From: Granulicella sp. L60
Lineage (GTDB): Bacteria; Acidobacteriota; Terriglobia; Terriglobales; Acidobacteriaceae
Reading direction: 5' to 3'
Length of the DNA: 64,000 nucleotides
Assembly: GCF_009765825.1 (NCBI RefSeq)
Contig: NZ_LMUR01000022.1
Coordinates: 693,101 to 757,100, forward strand
Shown: positions 35,505 through 44,310 of the stretch, piece by piece
How the letters are laid out: each line of letters starts with the position of its first letter
Numbering within the stretch: position 1 is the first letter of the stretch
Program-made: the position numbers and the translations under genes
Notes under the pieces: model-generated
Databases searched by the model: none
What the model was told of the DNA's origin: nothing
Seen by the model: the letters and a program-made list of their open reading frames with translations, nothing else

Positions 35505-36503
35505 TTAGAGGGTGACGACGATCTTACCGATCTGAGCGTTCGACTCCATATAGCGATGAGCCTGGACGATTTCGGCAAAGGGAAATGTTTTATCGATGAC
35601 GGGCTTGAAGGCGCCTGAGGCGAGATGGTCGAAGATGTATTGCTTTGCTTTGGGGAACACTGGATCGGGCGCCAGCTCGAAGAGTGTGTAACCTCGGATG
35701 GTGAGGTACTTGGCGAGCGCGGTGAAGAGAGGGTAGGGAGTGGGCTCGGGTGCGAGGGCTCCGTACTCGAAGATGATGCCTTTGGGGGCTGTGGCTGCGG
35801 CCAACGATTCGAGGATCTTGCCGCCGATGGGATCGAAGACGACGCGTGCGCCTTTGCCTGAGGTGATCTCGTTGACGCGGGCTACGAGGTCTTCTTCGTC
35901 GGTCACGATAACGTGATCTGCTCCCAGCTTGAGGAGTTCGTCTTTCTTTGCAGCGGTGCGGGTGACGGCGATGCTGATGGCACCTTCGACCTTGACCATT
36001 TCAATAGCAGCTATGCCTACGCTGCTGCTGGCCGCAGTGATGATGACGAAGTCTCCCTTGGTAACTTGGCCGAGCCAGATGAGGGCCCCGTATGCGGTGA
36101 GGTACTGCATCCAGATGGATGCTCCTTGTTCGTAGGAGAGGCTTGAGGGATACTGGGCGGTTCCAGAGAGAGGAACGATGGCAACTTCGCCGTAGACTCC
36201 GTGGTCGTTGAGTTTGAAGGTTCCGGGGACGGTGCTGACGGTCTTGCCGATCCAAGTGGCATCGACGCCTGAGCCTACGGCTTCGATGGTGCCGGCGGCC
36301 TCGTAGCCGTTCTTTGCTGGATGGACGGGCGTCTCGAGGTACTGGCCGTTGCGGAACATGACCTCTGCGCGGTTGAGTCCGAGAGCTTTGACGCGGAGAC
36401 GGATCTCGCCTGCGCCGGGCTCAGGCAGTGGGAGTTCGTCAAACTGGAGGACTTCGGCGGGGCCGGTTTTATGGAAGCGGACGATCTTTACGGTGTTAGA
36501 CAT
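35505..36503 (-). CDS. Zinc-independent MDR oxidoreductase (quinone reductase-like)
   Basis: A 332-residue medium-chain dehydrogenase/reductase resembling NADPH:quinone oxidoreductases. The N-terminal GroES-like part (LNRAEVMFRNGQY) lacks the Cys/His zinc ligands of alcohol dehydrogenases. The Rossmann part has a cofactor loop TAASSSVGIAA (in place of the usual GAxGGVG) near 155-165. The replaced glycines favour NADP-type binding in relatives. It probably reduces quinones or unsaturated carbonyls. AGGAG precedes the ATG. It neighbours an SDR/TetR pair on the same strand. Confidence 0.85.
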   Translation of the reverse strand: MSNTVKIVRFHKTGPAEVLQFDELPLPEPGAGEIRLRVKALGLNRAEVMFRNGQYLETPVHPAKNGYEAAGTIEAVGSGVDATWIGKTVSTVPGTFKLNDHGVYGEVAIVPLSGTAQYPSSLSYEQGASIWMQYLTAYGALIWLGQVTKGDFVIITAASSSVGIAAIEMVKVEGAISIAVTRTAAKKDELLKLGADHVIVTDEEDLVARVNEITSGKGARVVFDPIGGKILESLAAATAPKGIIFEYGALAPEPTPYPLFTALAKYLTIRGYTLFELAPDPVFPKAKQYIFDHLASGAFKPVIDKTFPFAEIVQAHRYMESNAQIGKIVVTL

Positions 36504-36615
36504 GCATCTCCTGAATCGCAGACTTTCACGACTTTTCTCTTAGATGATCGCGAAACGTTGAGGACGCAGGATTTGTATTTCCAGTGATTTTCCTCTCGTG
36601 CTACTGCTGGTGACC

Positions 36616-36663
36616 ATCCTCAAGTAGTCACAAGTACAAAGTGAACTGTGGCTACTTGAGGAT
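36616..36663 (-). terminator. Long hairpin after the SDR gene
   Basis: A perfect 12-bp stem ATCCTCAAGTAG / CTACTTGAGGAT, extended by one G-T pair and CACA / TGTG to 17 pairs. It begins 15 nt past the SDR stop on the minus strand and precedes the MDR gene. No long T-run follows, so termination, processing or attenuation between the two genes are all possible. Confidence 0.55.
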
Positions 36664-36677
36664 TCTCCATCCGATCG

Positions 36678-37655
36678 CTAGAAGGACTCACCGACCATCT
36701 CTTCACTCTTCTTCCAGAGGGCCTCGGCGTTGTGGGGGTCCAGTGCATAGCCGCGGACTCCCTCGCTGGCGGGGCTGATGTTGACGTCGTCCGCAACGAT
36801 ATGGCCGACGTGGCAGTTCTCGCAGTAACGGCCGCCGATCTCGTCAGCCGAAGCAAAGATACCGGCCCACACTGAGGTCGCGGCTCCCTGCGGGATCGTC
36901 TTGAATTGGAACGGCCCGTTGCCTTCTGCTTCAGCCTGCTTGCTGATCTGGTCGATCGTCGCCTGGAGGACGGCTGGATCCATGTGGCGAGCCAGCTCAG
37001 TATGTATGCCGCCGGGATGGACGGCGGCAGCGCGCACGCCACGTCCGCGATGCCGTTGATCGAAGGCTACGGCGAAGAGAATGTTCGCAGTTTTTGAACG
37101 GCCATAGGCAACGAAGGGGACGTAAGGAGTGCGCTCGAAGTTGGGATCCTCCAGATCCACATTGGCGAAGCGGTGGCCTGAAGAGGCGAGATTGATCAGC
37201 CGTCCTCCGTTGCGAATGAGCGATGCAATCCGGTTGACGAAGACGAAGTGGCCCAGGTGATTGGTGCCGAACTGTGTCTCAAAGCCATCGACAGTGTGCC
37301 CGAATGGTGTAGCCATCACTCCGGCATTTGCGATGACCACGTCGAACTCTTCGCCCTTTGCCAGTAGCTTATCGGCGCAGGCGCGTACGTTTTTGAGGTC
37401 GGCGAGGTCGAGTTCAATGAGGTCGAAGCTTCCACCATTGGCCGCCGCTTCTTCTCGTACTTCAGCGGTTGCTGCTTCGGCCTTGGTGAGATCTCGCGCT
37501 GCGCCAACTACCTGTGCACCGTGCGCGACGAGAGAACGCGCGGTCTCAACGCCGATTCCAGCGGAGACGCCAGTTACCAGAACCCGTTTGCCTTTCAGGG
37601 TTATGCCGGACAGAACCTCTTCCGTCGTTGAGGTCGCACCAAATACATTTGCCAT
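36678..37655 (-). CDS. Short-chain dehydrogenase/reductase
   Basis: A 325-residue SDR of the retinol-dehydrogenase / WWOX-like branch. The cofactor motif TGVSAGIG (near 27-34), NNAG-equivalent VIANAGVM, and catalytic YGRSK (Tyr-x-x-x-Lys) are present. The ATG with AAGGAG 8 nt upstream was chosen over a start 48 codons earlier that would read through the operators and promoter. It diverges from a TetR gene whose paired operators lie in between, so it is the likely repressor target. Confidence 0.9.
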   Translation of the reverse strand: MANVFGATSTTEEVLSGITLKGKRVLVTGVSAGIGVETARSLVAHGAQVVGAARDLTKAEAATAEVREEAAANGGSFDLIELDLADLKNVRACADKLLAKGEEFDVVIANAGVMATPFGHTVDGFETQFGTNHLGHFVFVNRIASLIRNGGRLINLASSGHRFANVDLEDPNFERTPYVPFVAYGRSKTANILFAVAFDQRHRGRGVRAAAVHPGGIHTELARHMDPAVLQATIDQISKQAEAEGNGPFQFKTIPQGAATSVWAGIFASADEIGGRYCENCHVGHIVADDVNISPASEGVRGYALDPHNAEALWKKSEEMVGESF

Positions 37656-37734
37656 TTTTCCTGCTCCTTGAACTACCGTTTTACGCGCTCGTTTGCGCAC
37701 CCGAGATTTACTATTAGCCCAGACTAAAAACAAG

Positions 37735-37749
37735 CGGAGTGTATCTCCG
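37735..37749. promoter_or_regulatory. TetR operator O1
   Basis: CGGAG-tgtat-CTCCG, a perfect 5-bp inverted repeat with 5-nt centre in the SDR-tetR spacer. It shares both half-sites with O2, 31 bp centre to centre, about three helical turns. It probably overlaps the -35 region of the SDR promoter (TAATAGT lies about 17 nt downstream on the minus strand). Confidence 0.7.
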
Positions 37750-37765
37750 TAATTGAGTAGATAAT

Positions 37766-37780
37766 CGGAGATAGTCTCCG
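37766..37780. promoter_or_regulatory. TetR operator O2
   Basis: CGGAG-atagt-CTCCG, same half-sites and spacing as O1, ending 17 nt before the tetR start codon. Binding here would also repress tetR. Confidence 0.7.
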
Positions 37781-37797
37781 GTTGCAAATATTTTGAC

Positions 37798-38382
37798 ATG
37801 GCGAAGAAACATTCTCAACCCGCTCCCCGCAAGCCGCGCGCCGATGCGTTGCGTAACCGTGAGCGGATTCTGGAGATTGCGAAAGAGGCTTTCACGAAGT
37901 CGGGAGCGAACATCAGTCTGGATGATGTTGCCAAACAGGCGGGGATTGGTGCTGGAACTTTGTATCGCCACTTTCCTACGCGGGATACGCTGCTTGAGGC
38001 GGTGTACCGCACCGAGGTAGAAAACCTGGCGGCGGCAGAGAGAGAGTTTGCGAAGACGATGTCTCCTGTCGATGCGCTACGAGCCTGGATGTTGCTTTTC
38101 GTCGACTACATCGCAACAAAGCAGATCATCGCACCGGCGCTCAATACTCTCGTGGGAGGGCCTTCGAAGATCTTTGAAGCTACAAGCATTCTGATCAAAG
38201 GAGCGATACAAGGGCTGGTGGAACGCGCCATCGAGAGCGGAGACATACGTCCGGACCTCGACCCAATGGATCTGCTTCGTGCGCTTGTCGGTGTATCCAA
38301 CGTGGCGTCGATACCGGACTGGCCGCAGAGTGCAAAGAGACTGGTCGAGATTTTAATCATTGGTTCGCGGCCAGTTACTTAG
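37798..38382 (+). CDS. TetR-family repressor
   Basis: A 194-residue TetR regulator. The helix-turn-helix reads ISLDDVAKQAGIGAGTLYRHFPTRD (about 39-63), and the helical effector domain follows. It diverges from the SDR gene, and two matching palindromes lie between them, so it most likely represses the SDR gene and itself until a small ligand binds. There is no ribosome-binding site before the ATG. Confidence 0.92.
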   Translation: MAKKHSQPAPRKPRADALRNRERILEIAKEAFTKSGANISLDDVAKQAGIGAGTLYRHFPTRDTLLEAVYRTEVENLAAAEREFAKTMSPVDALRAWMLLFVDYIATKQIIAPALNTLVGGPSKIFEATSILIKGAIQGLVERAIESGDIRPDLDPMDLLRALVGVSNVASIPDWPQSAKRLVEILIIGSRPVT

Positions 38383-38594
38383 TTCTATTGGATCTTCTTG
38401 GCATCACTTGTGGTAGCTAGTCGCAGTATCGTTTCTCATTTTCGAAACGGTTTTCTTTTCCGCTTGCGTATTCTCTTTAGCGACGAAGTGCAGTCCTCAA
38501 TGGAATTCAGGACAAGCGATCTGTCGTTCCTTGCAAGCAAATCACGACAGATCGCGTCCGAAGCATTCTTTGAGGAGGAGAGATTACAGGTGCT

Positions 38595-39386
38595 CTATTT
38601 CGAACTGGCTTTTGACGCTGCATCAAGAATCACAGCAACGACCTTCGAAGGTTGAGCCAGCATAATTACGTGACTGGAAGGAACGGTCGTCGTTGTCGCC
38701 CCGATTCTCTTCGCCTGAGCAGCTTCGAGGACAGGTGAAATTGCCCGGTCATTTGCGGCGATGATGTACCACGACGGTTTCGACTTCCAAGCAGGAGTCG
38801 TGATCTCTCCCTTCATGGCAGTAACGCTTATTGGCACCTGCGTTGCGGTCAGAACCGCAATCTCTTTGGGTGAAAGATCCTGTGCGAAGTCCTCAGCAAT
38901 TCCCTTGGGGGTCAGCTTGAGGAAGCCACTTTTGTCGGGACGCAGCTCTGAGCCGATAGGTGTTGCTACGCTTGTGATGAGACCGAAAGTGGATTCTCCG
39001 CTATCTGGAGCCACGGCCGACACATAAACGAGTCCGGCCACCTTAGGATCGTTGCCAGCTTCGGTGATGACAGCTCCACTGTACGAGTGGCCGACGAGCA
39101 ATACTGGACCGTCCTCGAGAGCTATGGCACGTTGCGTTGCAGCAACGTCATCCGCGAAGGATGTGAGCGGGATCTGAACAGCAACAACGTGTAGGCCCTT
39201 TGCTTCCAACAATGGAATTACCTTCGACCAGCTTGAACCGTCCGCCCATGCCCCGTGAATGAGGAGCACGGTTTTTACGCCTGTAGTGGGTTGTGCTTGT
39301 GCCGTCGCTTTAGCGGCCGGAGCGATGATTGCGAGTAGTGCGACGCACGTCGCCATCACATTCCGAACAAACTTGAGTGCTTGCAT
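38595..39386 (-). CDS. Secreted alpha/beta hydrolase
   Basis: A 263-residue exported hydrolase. A signal peptide (about 1-30, ending TAQA) precedes LLIHGAWADGSSW (oxyanion region), GHSYSG (nucleophile Ser) and a late SHVIML (His). It resembles alpha/beta-hydrolase-fold esterases found beside AraC regulators and induced by xenobiotics; substrate unknown. AAGGAG supports the start, and the longest frame's 44 extra residues are dropped. Confidence 0.83.
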   Translation of the reverse strand: MQALKFVRNVMATCVALLAIIAPAAKATAQAQPTTGVKTVLLIHGAWADGSSWSKVIPLLEAKGLHVVAVQIPLTSFADDVAATQRAIALEDGPVLLVGHSYSGAVITEAGNDPKVAGLVYVSAVAPDSGESTFGLITSVATPIGSELRPDKSGFLKLTPKGIAEDFAQDLSPKEIAVLTATQVPISVTAMKGEITTPAWKSKPSWYIIAANDRAISPVLEAAQAKRIGATTTTVPSSHVIMLAQPSKVVAVILDAASKASSK

Positions 39387-39603
39387 TGGTCTTTCTCCTT
39401 GATGAACGGAAGATCCGCACAAGACTCGAAGTTGTTCTCTCTGAACTCGTACGGACTGAGCTAATGCGAACAAACACAAAGTTCTTGTGGCCATTCTCAC
39501 ATTCGCTATCCTGTTCAATCTGAGCGTAGGTTTGGATGAGGTAAAGATCTAGGCGAAAACCATCATAAGTTGGCTATTCCTGCTGGATACGACGAGTGGG
39601 TTG

Positions 39604-39633
39604 CAAATAAAAGGCCCGCCATGACGGCGGGCC
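39604..39633 (-). terminator. Intrinsic terminator for the AraC gene
   Basis: On the minus strand GGCCCGCC-gtcat-GGCGGGCC is followed by TTTTATTTG, about 155 nt after the AraC stop. It separates the AraC and hydrolase units. Confidence 0.8.
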
Positions 39634-39787
39634 ACTCTGCATCATGTTTTTATCTCTGCCAATTAGAGAGCTTGCTTTCGGGACTAGCGCCACTCACCAG
39701 GACTCTGCATCGAGTTCAGATACCGCAGCTTGACGTTGGTTAGCAATCGAGACGGCCAGCATGGAGCAGATGAAGGATGAAAGCATG

Positions 39788-40801
39788 TCACGAATTTAGC
39801 GCCGGATGCACCTTGTTCTTTAGTCGTGATTGCAACTCCTGGTAAGTACTCGCATCTCCGTCGCTCGAACTGCATTGATTGTCGCGGCCGCGTGTCGTCC
39901 TCCGACGCCAGAGGCCCGGAGTTACCCCGTGAGTTCGTTTGAAGAAGTGGTTGAGTGCAGACTGATCCGCAAATCCACACTGAGTGGCGATGTCGGCAAG
40001 GGGCAGTTGGGTATTCGTCATAAGGTCTTTGGCCCTATCGACGCGGCGTTCCGTCAACCACTTATAAGGAGGCTTATGAAATGTTTGTTTGAAGGCGCGT
40101 GCAAAGTGGCTTACTGACAGTTCACATGCTTCCGCAACCTGCTGGAGGACAATATTACCGTCCAGATGAGCCTCCAAGAACTCTGTCGCTCTTCGTATCT
40201 GCAGCGAAGAGAGTCCACCCCGAAGTTGCGGAGTCGACAATCTCACACCGCCATACGAGTAGACGAAATGACAATTTAAAGCGTGTAAGACATGGTTTAT
40301 GAAAATCTTCGAAGTATGAAGGGGATGCTCCAGCGAAGAGAGAAGGGTCTGGCCAAGGTGGTGGACCACTGGATCAACTGTTCCATACGGCCAGACCAGC
40401 TGGTCAGCATACGGCGCGCGATGGGCATAAGCGATTTCATCCAAGGCGGCCTGAGTGACATGCACAGTCAATGCGTCGAAAGGGTTTGGCAGGAAGCATG
40501 CAGGCTCATCCTGCAAGCTGATGACACCAACGGCTCCAGTGGGGTAATAGCCACTCGAGACCTTTTTCTTGCCAAGGAAGAGCTCCACGTAGGGTATAGC
40601 TTTGAGTTGCAGCGCAACGATGTAGCCGGACTCCTCAACGACCGGGCGCGTCACGTCAGGAAGGCCTTCGGTAATTTGCAGTCTTGCGAACGAGAACGAC
40701 GAAAGCTCAGATAGTTTGATATCCGCTGTGGGCGAATCCCTGAGATACATCGATTCGGCAATTTGATTCCAGATAGTGGGAACTTCGGTAGCCGTAGTCA
40801 T
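39788..40801 (-). CDS. AraC-family transcriptional regulator
   Basis: A 337-residue regulator. The C-terminal DNA-binding domain (about 210-310) has two helix-turn-helix units: VAEACELSVSHFARAFKQ and IATQCGFADQSALNHFFKR. The N-terminal part is a putative effector domain. The hydrolase downstream on the same strand may be its target. GGAG lies 9 nt before the chosen ATG. Confidence 0.9.
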   Translation of the reverse strand: MTTATEVPTIWNQIAESMYLRDSPTADIKLSELSSFSFARLQITEGLPDVTRPVVEESGYIVALQLKAIPYVELFLGKKKVSSGYYPTGAVGVISLQDEPACFLPNPFDALTVHVTQAALDEIAYAHRAPYADQLVWPYGTVDPVVHHLGQTLLSSLEHPLHTSKIFINHVLHALNCHFVYSYGGVRLSTPQLRGGLSSLQIRRATEFLEAHLDGNIVLQQVAEACELSVSHFARAFKQTFHKPPYKWLTERRVDRAKDLMTNTQLPLADIATQCGFADQSALNHFFKRTHGVTPGLWRRRTTRGRDNQCSSSDGDASTYQELQSRLKNKVHPALNS

Positions 40802-41147
40802 GAATGCAAGCTCCAACACTTTCTTAAATACATTCTTGGCTGGTATCTAATATATCTTTGAAAAGGGCGAATTACCACGGCAACCAATCTATGGCCGTAA
40901 CCTGATTTGCGGATCTTTCTTTCCGGACACAACTGTGATCCAAAGAATCTAATTTGCGCGGTTGGCTTATCTCCATCTACGCTAGTGTTAGAGATTGCTT
41001 CCAACAAGGTCTGTAGGCTTAGTTTTGGGGAGTTTTTTCTAGGTCCGAAATACGGCGATTGTGTATGTCCAAACGATCTATCGGGGCTTGTAGAACTGCT
41101 CAGAATCGAACTTCAGCGAGAAGTGATTCAATAAGGAAGTATGAAGT
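40802..41147. other. Gene-free, AT-richer spacer upstream of tRNA-Leu
   Basis: I see no credible gene here; a 75-residue plus-strand frame (40907-41134) has no ribosome-binding site or recognisable domain. The tRNA promoter must lie in its last 100 bp but is not obvious. Confidence 0.5.
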
Positions 41148-41237
41148 GCCCGGATGGTGAAATCGGCAGACACAGCGGACTTAAAATCCGCAGACCCTTA
41201 TCAGGTCGTGGGGGTTCAAGTCCCCCTCCGGGCACCA
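41148..41237 (+). tRNA. tRNA-Leu (anticodon UAA)
   Basis: The acceptor stem GCCCGGA / TCCGGGC is perfect and CCA is encoded. The anticodon arm GCGGA-CTTAAAA-TCCGC gives anticodon TAA, reading UUA. The T-arm GGGGG-TTCAAGT-CCCCC is intact and there is a long variable arm, as expected of class II tRNA-Leu. Strand composition appears to change directly after this gene. Confidence 0.97.
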
Positions 41238-41276
41238 AGATTCTAATGGTTTATGGATAAAAACGACCTACTGCAA

Positions 41277-41711
41277 TTACTGCATCCGCTCCATATAATA
41301 GTCAGGGCGCGAGGCGAAATGAAAATCTAGTCCAAGGTAAAAACTTTGGGCATCGTGCGTAATCAACGCCACCCGTTTCAGAGGCTTTAGCTCCGGGTGC
41401 TCTAGCACACAGCGAATCAGCCACGACCCCAGCCCTCGCCGCCTCCGTTCCTCCACGATATAGACGTCGCAGAGATAAGCGTATGTGACGTAATCGGTGA
41501 TCACCCTCGCTAGGCCAATCTGCCGCCCCCCTTCAAGCAGTGAAAAACAGAGTGAGCTGCGCAAAGCCCGGTCGAGCGACTCCATGGTCAGCTCTGTCCA
41601 CCACTTCGCCTCCGTAAGAAATTCAAACACCGCACACGTATCCAGAACTCCGGGGTTCGTGGAAACTTGAAAGCCGCCTTGCTCTCGGAGAAAATAATTC
41701 ACATCGTTCAC
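41277..41711 (-). CDS. GNAT-family N-acetyltransferase
   Basis: A 144-residue GNAT enzyme. The acetyl-CoA loop RRRGLGSWLI (about 89-98) follows the strand YAYLCDVYIVEE, and a late LGLDFHFASRPDYYMER closes the fold. It probably acetylates a small molecule or protein amine; the substrate is unknown. It starts with GTG, supported by AGAGGG 5 nt upstream. It is the first gene after tRNA-Leu. Confidence 0.85.
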   Translation of the reverse strand: MNDVNYFLREQGGFQVSTNPGVLDTCAVFEFLTEAKWWTELTMESLDRALRSSLCFSLLEGGRQIGLARVITDYVTYAYLCDVYIVEERRRRGLGSWLIRCVLEHPELKPLKRVALITHDAQSFYLGLDFHFASRPDYYMERMQ

Positions 41712-41881
41712 TATGCCCTCTCAACGTTATCCACCTTCTCTGTGACGGAAGGAGCGCTAAGATTTTTCAAATGCTGCCACTAGCGAGAATAGTCTTTTTA
41801 TGTGTCGCTCGGATGTCAATGTTAAATATTAACAATGTGATTATGTTACAACGTGAGCTGGTCTATGTTCTGGAGTGCAAA

Positions 41882-42805
41882 TCAGAAGGCGTAGTCGAAG
41901 CGAAACAGCATCAGAGTCGCAATCAGCACAATCGCCGACCCCAGGATCGCTCTCGGAGCAAGGCGTTCGCCAAGGATGCTAAACGCGAGAGCCACTCCGA
42001 ACAGCGGCATCAGATACAGCGACGCCGATGCAATGACCACGTCGACCGTCGCCAGCGCCTTTAAAAACAGCACCATCGACACTCCGTAAAGAAAGATGGC
42101 AAGATACCCAAACGTGCCCCATTGCGTCAGCGTGAGGTGAGCAAGCCTGCTCAGACAATGCGGCTCCAGAACAAATAGTACCGGCAGGCTGAAGGCGGTT
42201 GTCGATAGATAGCTGAAGAACAGGGTCTCGATCCCTGAAAAATAATCCAGCAGACGCTTCGAATAAACGTTGTAAAAGGCAGACCCAAGGCACCCGGTCG
42301 TGATCAGAAGGTTCCCGGCAAGCTCATGGGTTGGGTTGCCCACTCTGGCAAACTCATGCAGCGGAGACAGCAGAGATACTCCGGCTAGTCCAAGCAGCAG
42401 CGCGCCCACACGGAGCGCAGAAAGGCGCTCGCGCAAAAGCCATACAGCAATAAGCGCGCCAAAGATGGGAATTAGCAGGCTGAGTATGGCTCCATCTGAA
42501 GCTGTTGACCAGCTCACACCCAGCGTCATCCCCACTTGCGCCATCAGCTGCCCACAGGTTCCAGCCAAGAAGAACTCGCGACGAAACTCCCACGCGGTTT
42601 TGAACTTTTCTCGGATGCCTCCGCGAATCGTCAGGATTCCCAAACCCAGAATAGTGACGAGATAGAGCGGAAGCAGTGCGGTCGCCAGCGGACCAGCGCC
42701 ACCAGCCAGAAGCTTTACCGCAACCCCCTGTCCAGCCCACAGCAGATTCGCAGTCACCAGCAGAAGAACCGCTGAGGCCAGACGTCTGTTTCGCGTCGAA
42801 CTCAC
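41882..42805 (-). CDS. EamA-type DMT transporter
   Basis: A 307-residue drug/metabolite transporter with ten predicted membrane helices in two EamA repeats (about 10-145 and 160-300). The GTG start shares its first base with the last base of the upstream kinase stop (TAGTG), so the two are translationally coupled. With the kinase and DeoR gene it forms an operon, suggesting sugar or metabolite transport, possibly export. Confidence 0.88.
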   Translation of the reverse strand: MSSTRNRRLASAVLLLVTANLLWAGQGVAVKLLAGGAGPLATALLPLYLVTILGLGILTIRGGIREKFKTAWEFRREFFLAGTCGQLMAQVGMTLGVSWSTASDGAILSLLIPIFGALIAVWLLRERLSALRVGALLLGLAGVSLLSPLHEFARVGNPTHELAGNLLITTGCLGSAFYNVYSKRLLDYFSGIETLFFSYLSTTAFSLPVLFVLEPHCLSRLAHLTLTQWGTFGYLAIFLYGVSMVLFLKALATVDVVIASASLYLMPLFGVALAFSILGERLAPRAILGSAIVLIATLMLFRFDYAF

Positions 42806-44259
42806 TACTGCATACCTCGCATCAACGTTCGATCAAAGGTGCCAGGGTGCAATGTCCGAACCCCAAAGGCATTGACGCCCGAAGAGCTGCCCTCGAAGAT
42901 ATGTGGCATTGCGCCGCACTCCGCTCCGTACTCGTCAGCGATTGCATAGACGTTACGCTCCTCCTCAGCGCGACCGAGAATTGCCACCACTCCGCCTCCT
43001 CCGCCCCCAGTCATCTTCGCTCCTGCAAAGCCCGCCTTCATCGCACGCGATACCAGCTCATCGCACGCCGTGCTCCCCAGGCCGCACTCTCCATAGGCAA
43101 CGTGTGACTGGCAGAGGATCTCGCCGACCAGACGCAACGAATTGTCCGATCCACTCCGCACGGCTGCTTCGAGCAGCGTTCGCACCATTCGCACGCGAAG
43201 ATTTTCCTCCACGGCATAACGCACTGTTGCACGAATCGGATATTCGATATCGGACTCAATCTTCGTGAACGGATCGACATGCTGCCCGGCACGCGCCAGA
43301 AACTCCTCGCCGCGGATAGACTCCGGCAACCAGTGCTCGTACCGCGCGCGAAACTCCGAAGGCGCCAGGTTCGATAGATATCCATTCCATCGTGCATCGG
43401 TCCAGCGCGGGATCTCAGCATTCTCTTCGCGAGTGATGTCGATCCCATCCCGCTGACAGATCAGCTTGTATCCCATAAACGCTGCCGCCCTCGCTACCTC
43501 GTAAGTTTCTCCAGTCGTCGCACGCGGAGCCATCGAATCTATCCCCCAGATGCGAACTCCCGCTGGCAGCGTCATCGGTGCGAACGGCGTGCACGGCTGG
43601 CACAGCATCGGTAGCAGATGGTTTTCCTTTCCCAACACAATCGCCGCCTGGTCCATAATCCCGCACGCTGCGCCTGCCACAACATTCTCTACCCACTGCC
43701 CGGCAGTAGCCAGCGCAACACCGTCAAGCGACACGTCCCACGCAGCAGACGCAGCCTTCAACGCCGCAACCCCCAGCGCCGCCGAAGAGCTCACACCTTT
43801 ATTCGGCGGAAGATCCGACCCGATAAACAAATCGAGTCCACCTCGGTTATCGCACCCATGAAATCTCTTCAGAAAATGGGCCGCACCCAGCACATAGCAG
43901 CCCCAGCGCGAACCCTCTTTCACTGCGCAAAGCGCACGCACACTCTCTGGATCCCGCAGCTCACTCGCCTGAGCTTCAAACCTTGTCTCCCAGCCAAACT
44001 CCGCAGCCCCAGGATTGAGAATACGAACCACATCATCCGTCCGCCTTTGAGCCGCCACCCATATCGCCTCGCGGAGCAGACCCTGCAGGACCATGCCGCC
44101 GGTATAGTCGACATTTCCCCCCATCACATCTAGCCGGCCTGGAGCTCGAGCCGCCCACACTAGCCTCTCCGGCGCAAAAAAACCATACGCGGCGACAGCC
44201 GCTGCGATCCCATCTTCAAAGGTGCTCATGTCCGGCTGGTTCTTAATGGGAGATAACAT
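42805..44259 (-). CDS. GHMP sugar kinase, L-arabinokinase/galactokinase-like
   Basis: A 484-residue GHMP kinase. The N-terminal motif APGRLDVMGGNVDYTGG (39-55) departs from the galactokinase GRxNLIGEHxDY signature and, from memory of the family, is closer to plant L-arabinokinase (RLDVMGGxADYSG). The phosphate-binding LPPNKGVSSSAAL is near 150-162 and the C-terminal MTGGGGGG motif is intact. It should phosphorylate a sugar at C1. The regulator (DeoR) and transporter in the same operon support sugar metabolism. The start is uncertain: an in-frame ATG ten codons later is an alternative. Confidence 0.82.
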   Translation of the reverse strand: MLSPIKNQPDMSTFEDGIAAAVAAYGFFAPERLVWAARAPGRLDVMGGNVDYTGGMVLQGLLREAIWVAAQRRTDDVVRILNPGAAEFGWETRFEAQASELRDPESVRALCAVKEGSRWGCYVLGAAHFLKRFHGCDNRGGLDLFIGSDLPPNKGVSSSAALGVAALKAASAAWDVSLDGVALATAGQWVENVVAGAACGIMDQAAIVLGKENHLLPMLCQPCTPFAPMTLPAGVRIWGIDSMAPRATTGETYEVARAAAFMGYKLICQRDGIDITREENAEIPRWTDARWNGYLSNLAPSEFRARYEHWLPESIRGEEFLARAGQHVDPFTKIESDIEYPIRATVRYAVEENLRVRMVRTLLEAAVRSGSDNSLRLVGEILCQSHVAYGECGLGSTACDELVSRAMKAGFAGAKMTGGGGGGVVAILGRAEEERNVYAIADEYGAECGAMPHIFEGSSSGVNAFGVRTLHPGTFDRTLMRGMQ

Positions 44260-44310
44260 TCTCCTTCACAGGCTACCGAATTGCTGTCTAATGAGCGTTA
44301 ATATTCACGC

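Noticed and set aside
38398..38655. 85-residue plus-strand ORF
   Set aside because: Overlaps the 3' end of the hydrolase gene on the other strand, lacks a ribosome-binding site and has no recognisable domain.
41148..41237. tRNA-Leu as a proven attachment site
   Set aside because: No second copy of the tRNA 3' end and no integrase were seen, so insertion at the tRNA is only suggested by strand bias.
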